A stretch of 64,000 nt of DNA from Eretmocerus hayati (lineage: Eukaryota > Arthropoda > Insecta > Hymenoptera > Aphelinidae): assembly GCA_029851415.1 (NCBI GenBank), contig CM056744.1, positions 9,741,268 to 9,805,267 of the forward strand, written 5' to 3'. Below, in pieces: positions 1-10,087 of the stretch. Position numbers and translations under genes: made by a program. Every line of letters begins with the position of its first letter. The first letter of the stretch is position 1. The notes beneath the pieces are model-generated. The model made no database searches and had not been told where the DNA came from. It saw nothing but the letters and a program-made list of their open reading frames with translations.

Positions 1-327
1 GAGAAATTTTTGAAAGTAATAGAGACAATACGCTCAAGACAGGGCTATGCTGTTTTTGGTGATATGATTAAAAGGCAATACGACAGAGGCTGTCGAAGAC
101 TCTTAGTTTTGGAACCTGCCAAAGTTGCTCTAAATGTTGTTACTGGTGTGAACTGGCCATACTGTTGTTGTGAGGCAATTTTGAGTAATCTGAGCGACGA
201 AAATTTAAGAGACTTGATAAAATGCACGTCTGTTCGAAAAACAACCCACCAACAATCACTTGGAAATCCTTCTCGAGGTTGTGTGATCACGGAGCCTCCG
301 TCAAAAATGTCTCGTATTCAGGAGTGA
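1..327 (+). CDS. Ankyrin-PRANC protein, 3' end only (gene 1, cut by window edge)
   Basis: The frame is open from the first base and ends at TGA 325-327, giving the last 108 residues. They align with the C-terminus of the gene at 14915-17869 with about 10 differences and no gap. The fragment holds the PRANC core: an FGDMIKRQYDRGCRR block, then LEPAKVALN, then the F-box-like NWPYCC..IL..L.DENL.DLI stretch, then the tail EPPSKMSRIQE. In poxvirus proteins this C-terminal region recruits SCF-type ubiquitin ligase through an F-box-like helix pair; whether the insect protein does so is not known. The ankyrin part must lie to the left of the window. The first ATG in frame, at base 10, is not a start. 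The differences cluster at the edges of the core, which is nearly unchanged. Confidence 0.9.
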   Translation, partial: EKFLKVIETIRSRQGYAVFGDMIKRQYDRGCRRLLVLEPAKVALNVVTGVNWPYCCCEAILSNLSDENLRDLIKCTSVRKTTHQQSLGNPSRGCVITEPPSKMSRIQE

Positions 328-688
328 ATGGTCTTGCATTGCATTCAATATTTTCAGGTCTGCAGCCTAGGTTATACTTTTGATGATTCATTTTACTGTT
401 TTCGGTGAGTCATTATCATTAGAACTTTTGTAGATTCGGACGAACTCTTGATAACACTCGTATTCGAGAATGAATTTTGTATACAGCAAATGTATATCTT
501 CGTTTGGCGATGCAATTGATATCCTGTTGCAGGATGTTGTAAATATCAATGTTTTCTCGTGTTTGGTGAAATGAAATGCATCAGTCTTCTACACATCTCG
601 ATCACTTTCATGCATGAAAAGTATCCATATAATATTATTAGAATAGTATTGCGTTCATACTATTGTCATCTGTTCACGTATATTAGAG

Positions 689-694
689 AATAAA
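689..694 (+). terminator. Polyadenylation signal of gene 1
   Basis: AATAAA lies about 360 bases after the stop codon. The same signal occupies the matching place (18229-18234) after the duplicate gene at 14915-17869, so it is conserved between the two copies. Confidence 0.55.
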
Positions 695-2652
695 CCAATT
701 TCATCATGTAAATTTGCATTTTGCTTGTTAACAAATTTGCATATATTTTTATTGTATGTTGTGATGCTACGTAATTATCGCTATAGACAACTAGTTAAGA
801 AGTGCTACAAAATTTCTCCCTGTACTATTTTTATAGAGATTTACTATAATTAGTGATGCAAGTGCCTTGATGTCTGGGATCGGCGCAATCGACGTACTCG
901 ATGTAACACAGAGAATTTGACGATAATTTGGGTTCACAGGCTGTACATGAATAAGTGAGCACAAAGTTTTCCATTTTCTTATTCGAATGAATATATTGCT
1001 TTCCCAATTCAGAGGGAAAGGATGAAAATGGCGAAACTCTGCGGCATTGGAGAAGTGTGATATCAGGATATTTTGGAAAGCCTGAATATGGTTTTTGGCT
1101 TTCCTGTTGTAGAATCAATCGAGTGACGACTACGACAGTCGGAACGCCTATTTTCTTGCATTGAAGGTAACTGTCGTACATAAGTAATCTTATTTCCGTT
1201 CGCGTTTTGCTGGAAAAATGTTACATGGTGCACAGAGTTCGTGAGGCATTGAGGAACGTCATGATTAATCACTGGGCCTCAAAATGTTTTCTATGCAATA
1301 TTTTGGGAATCCAAATATCGTAACATTGCATTAAAACAGCAATACACATCAGAAAATGAGATTTGATAAATTGAGATTTGATAATTGTCGCTCGCTCTCG
1401 AGTGACGCAGGATTTTTCAGATGTTTCTTCCATTGAAACTAGCTCGAAGAGAGCTAAGTACAGCAAAAAAGAGTCTAAGCATGCATGAGCGTTTCCCATG
1501 CCGATATTCAACTCCCCCTCCCCCCCCTATAGATATTGGAGTATTGCAAATGTTTCTAATAATGACTGTCAAGTGTTACAGAGATAAAAGATATATTCGA
1601 AACAACATCATGATAATATGGAAAGATAATCGTGATTAATGGGCGAATCGCGTTCTCAGCTATAAAACGTTTAAATAAATGAAAGAAAGAAAAAAAAACT
1701 ATCGAGGGTAACTGTGGTGAAGACCACGAGGTTTGATCAATTCACTCACGATGTCCAGTATAATGGACGATAGATTTTTGAACGATTTCCAATAATCGGT
1801 GATAATTTTCTCCTGACTCATCGGAAATATCTGAAAAAATGCTCATCGATCTCCCTTGAGCGAAGGCCAAGTATCTGATTGTATGGGAGATGAAAAATAA
1901 ACACCAAAATATTTTAAAAATTCGAATTTTCTCATTTTTTGTCTCGTTCCCATTACAATAATTATCTGAATGACAGAACTACGTCTCCAAATGTGTAAAG
2001 CTCTCGGTAGTGGATATTTCAAAACTTCACGCTTTTGGACTTGTTTCTGTATACATGTATTGCTTGGTGAAACGCAGATCTTGTTTGTATCAGATCCCCG
2101 AGAAAAGTCATCCAACTACAATAACCGTATTTCCTCGTCGTGATCCTGGTACATTTATGGACGAGCTCCACAATTCCCTTTGCGAAAAAATCTCTTACAG
2201 AACACAGACTGAATGAATTTCAATTCAACCGCACAGAACAAACAGCAAACGCAAAGATTGGCAATCGTCGGAAAACTGCATTTACAGCAGGATTGGTTCT
2301 GTATTGGTTCTGATAGAAGATAAGTATGTCATTGTAAATTTGTAAAAATAGTACGTCAAGGATTTTCTAATTGTTCAGTCAGTTTTCCTTTTTTTGAGTG
2401 AATTTTGATTAGTCCCAACTAACAGTTGTTTCAATGAATGTTACGATGAGTGAATCTGTTCATCATGGTGAAATTATTTTATTCGAGACAAAAATTTCAG
2501 TCATAAACCTACCAACGTATCACACTGGCGCGCTTCTGGATTTATCCTTGAATTTTGGAAAAAACTCATCCTGATGAACAATTTTTGGAAAGATTCGGAG
2601 AAAATATTCAAAATTAGCCAAAAGCTCATTGTTATCGATCTCGTAAATTATA

Positions 2653-3603
2653 AGGTAAGTGTACCCAACATGCCCTATATGCCGAACTCAGGATTGGGCA
2701 CAATTGCGCAATTTTTTTCACGTTCATTATGTTGAAATAAGAGAAAATTGATCATTTGGGTCGGCCCCGGATGGTTTCTGCGTCACCCAAAGAATGTAAA
2801 GTGAGTTTTTGCATTCTTTGCACTTGCACACTTAAAAAACCACCAACGAAATTCCGTCTAGTGAAACCAGTACCAAAATCTTTTGGTTCGACCAATTTTG
2901 ACGTACTTTAGCGCATTCGATTTCTTTTCCCAAAGCTTCGAAATTCGTTTTCGAGAATTGCAAAACTTGGATTTGGAACGACTTTTTGAGCAAAATACAG
3001 AGATCATTCGCAAAAATGGAGGCCAAAATTAGTGTGTACCCAACATGCCCCATACTGTTATCTCGAAAGGGTGGGCAGTATGACTTTTTTTACCACTCAA
3101 AACGTGTTCACCGCATCAACATAGGTTGGAATTGGTGTTTGAAACCGGCAGAAAGCTTCAAATGTCGAGTCAAGTGTGGTTGCACGCCGATGAGAACGAT
3201 TTTATGCACTTGATCGCTGATTTGCGTGGGTTTCTTTGGGAAAATTAAGACAGATTGACCCCAGTTGATCAAAATTAGACGTACCTTAGCTCATTTTGAA
3301 GACCTTGAATCAAGCTCCAAAACGAGATAAAATGCATTGAAAAATGTTGAGTGAGACCAAAGTTATTGAGATATGTCATGATAGGGGCATGTTGGGTACA
3401 CACTTTCGCAAACTCGCAAAAATTCATTTTCAGGAAGATCGTAATAGCTCGGCTCTGGTTGGTTGGAATTGAACTTACTTCAACTCATTTTGAAGGTTTT
3501 AAAACAAGCTTTAAAATGCAATGAAGTACATTGAAAAATATTGAAAGGGGACAAATTTATTTGCAAAATAGCTTAAGGGGTGGCATGTCGGGTGCACTTA
3601 CCT
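2653..3603. mobile_element. Non-autonomous DNA transposon, AGGTAAGTG-type TIR (copy 1)
   Basis: The element begins AGGTAAGTGTACCCAACATG and ends with the near-exact reverse complement (GCACTTACCT). It is flanked by TA on both sides (2651-2652 and 3604-3605), read as a TA target-site duplication. Copy B of the segmental duplication reads straight through the corresponding point near 21183, so the boundaries are supported by an empty site. The interior holds several copies of a hairpin module centred on TAGCTCATTTTG and no transposase. A TA duplication fits the Tc1/mariner or a related superfamily; the exact family cannot be named. Confidence 0.85.
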
Positions 3604-4001
3604 TAAACTGATTTCGGTACGATTCCGTGGATCCTCTGTTACAGGTGGTTGTGAATAGACGAGCGTAGACTGATAGATGCTTATCTAGATCAACATTTTT
3701 GGATTTTCAACACGACTGAAATCTTAATTGAAGAAACTGGTCACTTCTAGAGTGAGTATTCACGCCTATAGCTTCATATTCATAGTTCCAATCATAGTTG
3801 TGGCATCGACTGCGGTTATAGCGGAGCGCTACGTTTTTTCAGAAAATTTAATGAATAATATTGGAGGTGAACTACTCACTGAATGATCATGGAGCAATAT
3901 TTTTCGACGAAAATCATCTTTTCCAGAGCACAGCTATAATTTTGATAGTAGTCACTATAGTAATTTCAACTCAGACGGCCAAAAGGTCATTTTTTTCGAT
4001 A

Positions 4002-4844
4002 AGGTAAGTATGCCCAATATGGCCGCATTCCCTAAATGTGCCCTCTAACTTAAGTTTTCGAATGCTTGCACCCGCAGACCTTGCCGCGCATTTTTGTCAT
4101 TTTTGTTACGTTGAAGATGGAAAAGTGAACGTTTTAGGCCGATCCTAAATTACCCGCGCATTTTTTAGAACATAACAATTATGTTCTGTACAGTAATTGG
4201 GCTCTCGAGCCCGTAAGATATTGAATAAATAAATAAATGAATAAAAGGTTTTCGGTACATTAGACATCTCTTTTGTTACTCACTAAAAGCTACGCTCAAC
4301 AATATTGATGTTATCATCTCCAACGTACTTTAGCTCATTTTCTTTGTCTTTGCCCCAACTCTAAAATGCTTCTCACAGAATTGCAAAATTCGATTTCTAG
4401 CCGATTCTACGCTCATATCACTAATGAAAAGTGCAGTGTGCCTAATGTAACCCCTAAGTCTTTTTTCGAACTCGTTTTCCACTGCATCGTAATCCATCAA
4501 TTTAACCCTGAAAATTTGAAAGGTGGTCGAAAAGGCTGCAAAATGAGCTAAAGTACGTTTGATTTGGAGGTCTGAGAGCTAAAATATCCTGATTCTACGA
4601 AGACCCCGTATAATTTCATGGAAATAGGCCTCTTTTCCATCACGTGTGGGCATATTAGGCGCACAGTCTCTTGATCGGAAGAAAAAAATCTTTTTTTGCA
4701 AAAATTAAGATAGCTCGTCTCGAATTACTCGGAATCAAATGTATATCAGCTCATTTTGAAGGCCTGAAATCAAGCTTTATTGAGTGAGCTACAATATACA
4801 ATACGTTGGCAAAAGTAGTGGGGGAAAATTAGACCCACTCACCT
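4002..4844. mobile_element. Non-autonomous DNA transposon, AGGTAAGTG-type TIR (copy 2)
   Basis: The left end reads AGGTAAGTATGCCCAATATG and the right end closes with CCACTCACCT. TA lies on both sides (4000-4001 and 4845-4846). Copy B lacks the element near 21654, where the sequence reads through a single TTTATAACATTT. It has the same interior hairpin modules as the element at 2653-3603 but is more diverged from it than a fresh duplicate would be. No transposase is visible. Confidence 0.8.
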
Positions 4845-4846
4845 TA

Positions 4847-5438
4847 CACTTTGTGTTGAATAGTTTCTTGGAATTTTCCCGAAAGCTAAGTTAGGAGCTC
4901 GATTAAGGCGAAGATGATCTCACACGATTTTATAATCCGTAGTCACTTTGGTTTCATGTTCAACTTTGCCATGTTATAATTTTGATTCAATCTCATCATG
5001 TCGGGAACCTACACTGCATGGCTTTGCGAGTCGTCTATGATCAACATTGTCGCCTCAATAATGCTTGGAAAGGAGGGTATATCATGTCCAAATCAACGAT
5101 TAGGGAACGAAAAAGCTACCTCCCATTGGCTCATTCGACGATCGAATGACTACCGTATTTCGCTCAATATAAGTCATTCTTGATAGTGAGCCACCTCTCT
5201 AGAACTTTCGAGAAATATAAGCCATTTGATCCTGTTTTTTTTTGGCCAAAAATTTCGACTCTTAAATGCTGATTCAAGTCAATAAATATTATTTTTCTTT
5301 CTCATTTCATCAACCGCCTCTTCCATCATGAAAAATATGAGACACTACTTGAATATAGGCCATGACCCAAATATATTAGACATGCAATCAGACTAAAAAA
5401 AACTATGATGCGCGCCTTATTGTAAGCGAAACGCGGTA
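4847..5438. other. Intergenic, homologous to copy B
   Basis: The region aligns with 21665-22010 as far as about base 5160, including the shared CTGCATGGCTTTGCGAGTC near 5020 and 21856. A 61-codon frame at 4998-5183 is not kept in copy B, so I do not call it a gene. Confidence 0.5.
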
Positions 5439-6129
5439 CAGGCGTCCCTCCGTATTCGCGGAGATACGTAACAGCAAAGTAGCGCGAATACGAAAACCGC
5501 GAATAAAAAGACATTGGTCTTATGGGATAGGAGGGGTTACGTAACAAGCTCACGGAAAAAGCTCGATTTCCAGAACCATATTCAGAATTTAATCCATTTT
5601 ATACGTGTCAAGCTACAAAATAGACTGTATAACATGTAGCTATGACTACTTTTGAAAGAATTTGGTTGATTTTGATTGTCTAGCACGTCTACAAGTATTT
5701 TTAAACAATTCTCTGCAAGGAGTTAGCAATGCTTGAATTCATGTTTGATACCTAAACTCCGGGCGACTATAGGGTCGAATCCCATATTTTTTTCAATGAA
5801 AGCATCAGCCGAGCTTAATACATCCGCAAATCTTTTGGCTGTAAGTCCCCATTCCCTTCGCTAATCACATTTATTCGCGAACCAGTGAATTTCCGGGTCT
5901 CTGAATGAAGAGGATGAAAAAACTGTGCCTCTGTCGGAATTGAGTACGAATATAACAGTGAGTTTGAGTACAAATTTGAGTTTAAGCCTAGTGTGATTTG
6001 ATTATTGATATTATCGTTCCATCCGGGTCAAAATCGCGAATAACCAAGGCTAAAGACCGCGAATATTGAGGGAGTTCCGCAATTGGCCAATCGCGGATAA
6101 CCAAAACCGCGATTACAGAGGGACGCCTG
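5439..6129. mobile_element. Pogo/Tigger-like non-autonomous element
   Basis: The terminal inverted repeat is CAGGCGTCCCTC...GAGGGACGCCTG, with TA on each side (5437-5438 and 6130-6131). Subterminal stretches rich in CGCGAATA and CCGCGAATA occur in both arms. A CAG-NNGTCCCTC start with a TA target is typical of pogo/Tigger elements. No transposase is present over 691 bp. In copy B the matching place (around 22018, ACGCG followed by CTCAAATG) has no insertion. Confidence 0.75.
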
Positions 6130-6131
6130 TA

Positions 6132-6887
6132 CTCGCTCGAAAAATTTTCCCTCACTTCAGATTATCAATGCTACCTCCGCAACGTCAAGAAACTTTTGAA
6201 GACGTTTGAAAACGTCTCATTTTGATTGGAAGTCGGTTTATTCTATATTTGCAGAAATGTGTTGAATTCATATCTTGCGGAGTCGTTGTGTATGTACGAA
6301 GTAGCCTCAAGAACTGCGCATAAATGATGTATTTTAGCTTATTTACAACAATCTTGCAAAAGATGCGCTTGCACTCAGTTGACTAGACTCAAACAATTTG
6401 CGTCAGTGAGTGGATCTGGAAAAATAATCTGACTTATATCTCATCTCTCTAAAATAGTAATGCATAGTGACATGCAAATCCATCACGTCTGATAGAATTA
6501 TTCACTACTCACATACTTTTGTCGATGATTCAGTTATTATCAATGCACTATCACGAGAATCTTTGCTTCCTTAATCCATCAGCCTTTCATACTTATCTTG
6601 GAGAAAATGAAAAATCTTGTCAAAGAATTACTCGCAAACGGTCAGGAATCAGTTCATCGAATGCGTTAGTTTATCAAACTGTTTATATCTGCACATTATG
6701 TCAGCCAAAATATGACACAAAATACAATAGAATCCAGAATTTCCAGTTAAGTACTTTCCAACCAACTTATACCTAAGAAAACATTGCTGAATAATAATAA
6801 TAATTAGCTCTGAACAATGATGTCCACGCAATCCGGATAATGCGAAAGACCAACAAGTGTATGTGCGAATAGAACAAAACTGAAAAC
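6132..6887. other. Intergenic region downstream of gene 2 and copy A
   Basis: The part to about 6350 aligns with 22030-22240 in copy B. From about 6400 to 6887 I see no gene and no repeat. The frames at 6519-6776 and 6649-6831 overlap on opposite strands and show no conserved protein. Confidence 0.4.
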
Positions 6888-6893
6888 TTTATT
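6888..6893 (-). terminator. Polyadenylation signal of gene 2
   Basis: TTTATT on the plus strand is AATAAA on the minus strand, about 240 bases past the stop codon of the gene at 7130-10057. Confidence 0.5.
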
Positions 6894-7129
6894 CAATCAA
6901 ATTAATCAAAAAAATAATGCGGCTAAACAAAACACTTTGTTTTGGTTAATACGATTGATGATTATTACACAGCTATCATTGGATGAATGAACACGAATTA
7001 TAATGCGTTAAATACACGTCTACAACTTTCAAAGTAGATTTCACATACTACAAGTCAAAATATTGCCTAATAGCTGAGTATTGCCTGCATTGAAAACCCA
7101 AACACAACTCGTAAGCGAGAGAATATTGA

Positions 7130-10057
7130 TTATTTAGATCGAAATTTTTTCGATGGAGGCTCTCCGAACATCAATAGCAAACCATCAGCTGATCTCTTAC
7201 ATTCTTGAGCAACAGATTTTGATTCTATGAGTTTCTGTAGATCCTCATTACTCAAGAAACCAGAAATATTTTCCAAACAACAATCGGGCCAGTTCACGTT
7301 AGTGATGCAATTAAAGGCCACTTTGGCAGGTCCCAACAGCTCGAATCTCTTACAGCCCACTTCGTATTGCTTCTTGATGAAGTAACCGAACAAGGTAAAA
7401 TCGCATCCAGATTTTATTGATGCAACTGCTGCTCGAAGTTCACTGTTCTGCGCGTGTTTTGCCATAGCATTAGCATCTTTGAACAAAATTTCGTATAAAG
7501 ATGTGTAATTATCCAGTTTGTGAGATTTCAGGGACTGCACAGCTGTTGTGAATTCCAATTCTATGCGAGCCGAAATATCTTTTGATATACATCGTGAAAC
7601 AGCTTCAAAGTCATTCTTCACCTTTTCACTTACGTATAACTTTAATTCTATCAACTTCTTAACATGTAAGATCAGGATTGAGAAAATTTTCAGATTATCA
7701 TCGTTTCTCTCTAAAATTTGAGGCAAACTTTGAATGTAAATCAGAAATTCATAATATGGCAAGAGACCTTCATTGTTCTCCAAGTTTATGTCAGCACCAA
7801 AATCCAATAACATCTCTATATGGCGACATTTACTCGTAACAAAAGCATAATGCAGCGGTGTATCTCCATTCACGGTTTGAGCATTCACATCGATATTGGG
7901 GTGTCGCAATAATATTTCAAATATTCCATCTAGTGACTGTTGGACCCAATCATCTCCGAGAATCAAGTGGAGAGGAGTTTCGAGATTCTTGTCTTTTGCG
8001 TTGACATTAGCATTGTACTCAAGAAATAAACTAATCAACGATGTATCTGTATTATGTCGGAGTGATGTCTGAATGGCCACATGTAACGGAGTTCTCTTAT
8101 CTTCATCGACCAATTTTATATCAGCTCCCTTTTTGAGTGCGACTTCGGCCAAAGCTAACGTGAGAGGATTTTTATAATAGTTACGAGCGATGAGGTGTAG
8201 AACAGAGCCATGTAAAGTGGTAGGAGCATTGATGTTGGCCCCATGATTTAACAAAATATCCATGATCATCTTCTGTCTCGTAAGAACTTCGTCAGACAAA
8301 TCTCTCATAAGTTTTGAGATCAAGGAATAATTTCCATCAGGTGTGAAACAATTCTGCAATAGAGGAGTGACGCCAAATAAATCTTCAGCATCGACAAGAG
8401 CTCCGTGTTCCAGTAATGATTCAATTATTTGAATTTGATTATTTCGTCTGGGTAGCCAATCAATATCTTGATTGCTGTTGATATCGTACTTTTTATGTGA
8501 TAGATAAAAATGCTTGGTTTCGTGATGGTCACATGCCAGGTGGAGGGGAGTGATTTTTTCATTATTAACACAGTTAGCATCAGCTCCATTAGCTAATAGC
8601 AATTTTACAAAGCCAAGATTATTGAAGCGCACAGCAATGTGTAATGCAGAGTAACCGGAATTCCAGATTGAAATAGGCGCGATACGAGCATTGACTGAAG
8701 CTCCATTCTTGATTAAAGTTTCGATGATGCCTAGATCATTTCCAGTGCAAGCTATGTGTAAGTATGAAACACCATTTTTGTCGGTATAGTTGAAGCCTTG
8801 ATCATTCTTCGATAACAGCATTTTTTCGTGCTTGCCTAATGGAATTTCTCCGTGTGTATAAAATGCATTATGGAGAGGAGTACGATCTTCTGAATCTCTA
8901 GCGACAGGGTCAGCTCCGTGTTGCAACAATAATTTGACGATTTCCAAAAAAGTCTCATCACGTGTGTGTATTATGTCACTACAAATTAAATGTAGTGGAG
9001 TGAAACCACATTTGGCACTTTTTGTAGGGTCAGCACTATTTTCGAGAAGTATTCTGATTGATGTCAAAGAAAATGCTTTTACTGCAAAATGCAGAACTGT
9101 AAATCCAGGGTATTGTGGATCTTCAATAGACACGGACTTATTCACATCGACTTTGTTCTCGATGAAATATTTGATGTAACTAGCGTGTGTTGTAGCATCT
9201 TCATTGCCAAAGTTCATAGAACACATTATGTGAAAAAGACTTAGTCCAAACTGATCTTCTGGATTCATGAACCGGTCTCGATTTGAATTTATTATACGTT
9301 TTGCCATGGGTATACTTTCCAACAAGTAACGATGACGACTTCTGTATACGAGATGGACACATGTTCTACCTTGTTTGTCTTGTGCATAAAAATCAACATC
9401 CTCTTTCAGCAAAATACGAAGAGCAGACTCGAGAGTGTATGACTTGCCCGATAAAACAAAATGCAAGGGGGTAAATCCTTGCCACTCGTCTATGATAAAA
9501 CTCGACCGACTCTTGACTGAGAAACCACAGTATATGAACATTTGGACTGCTTTCGAGTTGCCAAACCAACAAGCTGCATGGAATAAGGCTAAATCCTCTT
9601 CAGAATCTGGATTTAGATTTTCTGGATCTTTTTGAAGTTTTAAGTTATTCAATAAATGGTTGACCATTTCAGATTTACCTTCTTGCATAGCTGCTTCGAG
9701 AGCTGTCTCTGTGTTGGCATCTTTATCGAATACAGAAGCCCCTCTCTTCCAAAGAGCTCTGAAAATCTCTGCATCACCTATTTTTACGGCATAGTACATC
9801 AGCGAGTAGTGACATCCGGTCTTATGAGATGCTTTCACTGTCCAGCCTTCCTTGATGAGATGCTTCGATAGAGTTTTGTGTCCTCTATTAAGTGCTGTTG
9901 CGACTATCAGATACTGAAACAACTCATCACTTTGATGGTTCAAACTTTGGTACTGCTGAGCTAGTTCTTGTACTTTTGCAAAAGTACTTGTCTTGGCAGC
10001 TTTCAATAGATCTAATTGATTTTCTGATAACTTCGATAAGTAGTCCTCAAAATCCAT
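7130..10057 (-). CDS. Ankyrin-PRANC protein, 975 aa (gene 2)
   Basis: This is a single uninterrupted frame. A helical N-terminal region (residues 1-80) is followed by roughly 13-16 ankyrin repeats (about 80-770), recognisable by TPLHxA/ALHxAV and LLLxxGAD motifs at 197, 320, 353, 393, 433, 470, 503, 564, 656, 694 and 733. A PRANC-type region follows (about 790-946), ending in an F-box-like NWPDCC...LSNEDLQKLI (922-946). A long inter-repeat insertion carries WLPRR (534-538) and a later TRQKMIMD block (593-600), both conserved in the paralogues. The basic tail PPSKKFRSK could be a nuclear signal. The ATG starts MDFEDYLSKLSENQ, matching the paralogue starts, and lies 27 bases after a 3' splice site. 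It faces gene 3 head to head across 4.9 kb. A likely role is as an adaptor in protein-protein or ubiquitin-ligase complexes (inference). Confidence 0.92.
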   Translation of the reverse strand: MDFEDYLSKLSENQLDLLKAAKTSTFAKVQELAQQYQSLNHQSDELFQYLIVATALNRGHKTLSKHLIKEGWTVKASHKTGCHYSLMYYAVKIGDAEIFRALWKRGASVFDKDANTETALEAAMQEGKSEMVNHLLNNLKLQKDPENLNPDSEEDLALFHAACWFGNSKAVQMFIYCGFSVKSRSSFIIDEWQGFTPLHFVLSGKSYTLESALRILLKEDVDFYAQDKQGRTCVHLVYRSRHRYLLESIPMAKRIINSNRDRFMNPEDQFGLSLFHIMCSMNFGNEDATTHASYIKYFIENKVDVNKSVSIEDPQYPGFTVLHFAVKAFSLTSIRILLENSADPTKSAKCGFTPLHLICSDIIHTRDETFLEIVKLLLQHGADPVARDSEDRTPLHNAFYTHGEIPLGKHEKMLLSKNDQGFNYTDKNGVSYLHIACTGNDLGIIETLIKNGASVNARIAPISIWNSGYSALHIAVRFNNLGFVKLLLANGADANCVNNEKITPLHLACDHHETKHFYLSHKKYDINSNQDIDWLPRRNNQIQIIESLLEHGALVDAEDLFGVTPLLQNCFTPDGNYSLISKLMRDLSDEVLTRQKMIMDILLNHGANINAPTTLHGSVLHLIARNYYKNPLTLALAEVALKKGADIKLVDEDKRTPLHVAIQTSLRHNTDTSLISLFLEYNANVNAKDKNLETPLHLILGDDWVQQSLDGIFEILLRHPNIDVNAQTVNGDTPLHYAFVTSKCRHIEMLLDFGADINLENNEGLLPYYEFLIYIQSLPQILERNDDNLKIFSILILHVKKLIELKLYVSEKVKNDFEAVSRCISKDISARIELEFTTAVQSLKSHKLDNYTSLYEILFKDANAMAKHAQNSELRAAVASIKSGCDFTLFGYFIKKQYEVGCKRFELLGPAKVAFNCITNVNWPDCCLENISGFLSNEDLQKLIESKSVAQECKRSADGLLLMFGEPPSKKFRSK

Positions 10058-10087
10058 GATAAAGGTCGCTTTTAGTCACTTATCCTG
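10058..10087 (-). promoter_or_regulatory. 5'-UTR 3' splice site of gene 2
   Basis: On the minus strand the sequence is a T-rich tract ending TTTATTCAG, then 27 bases, then the ATG. The paralogues have the same arrangement, which supports a 5'-UTR intron just upstream of the coding region. The upstream exon was not located with confidence. Confidence 0.55.

Larger units (their letters stand above)
1..6360 (+). repeat. Segmental duplication, copy A
   Basis: This stretch aligns in order with 17542-~22420 (copy B): the gene 3' end, the 3' UTR, the block near 880-1000 (matching 18395-18500), the block near 2050-2150 (19288-19390), 2565-2650 (21105-21185), 3640-3990 (21220-21650), 4855-5130 (21665-22000) and 6140-6350 (22030-22240). 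The noncoding parts are clearly diverged but alignable. Copy A carries three transposon insertions (2653-3603, 4002-4844, 5439-6129) that copy B lacks. No gene is visible between 328 and 7130. Short frames here are not conserved between the two copies. Confidence 0.8.

Noticed and set aside
5745..5790. tRNA T-arm-like GGGTCGAATCCC
   Set aside because: It lies inside the pogo-like element, and no D-arm, anticodon arm or acceptor pairing could be found.
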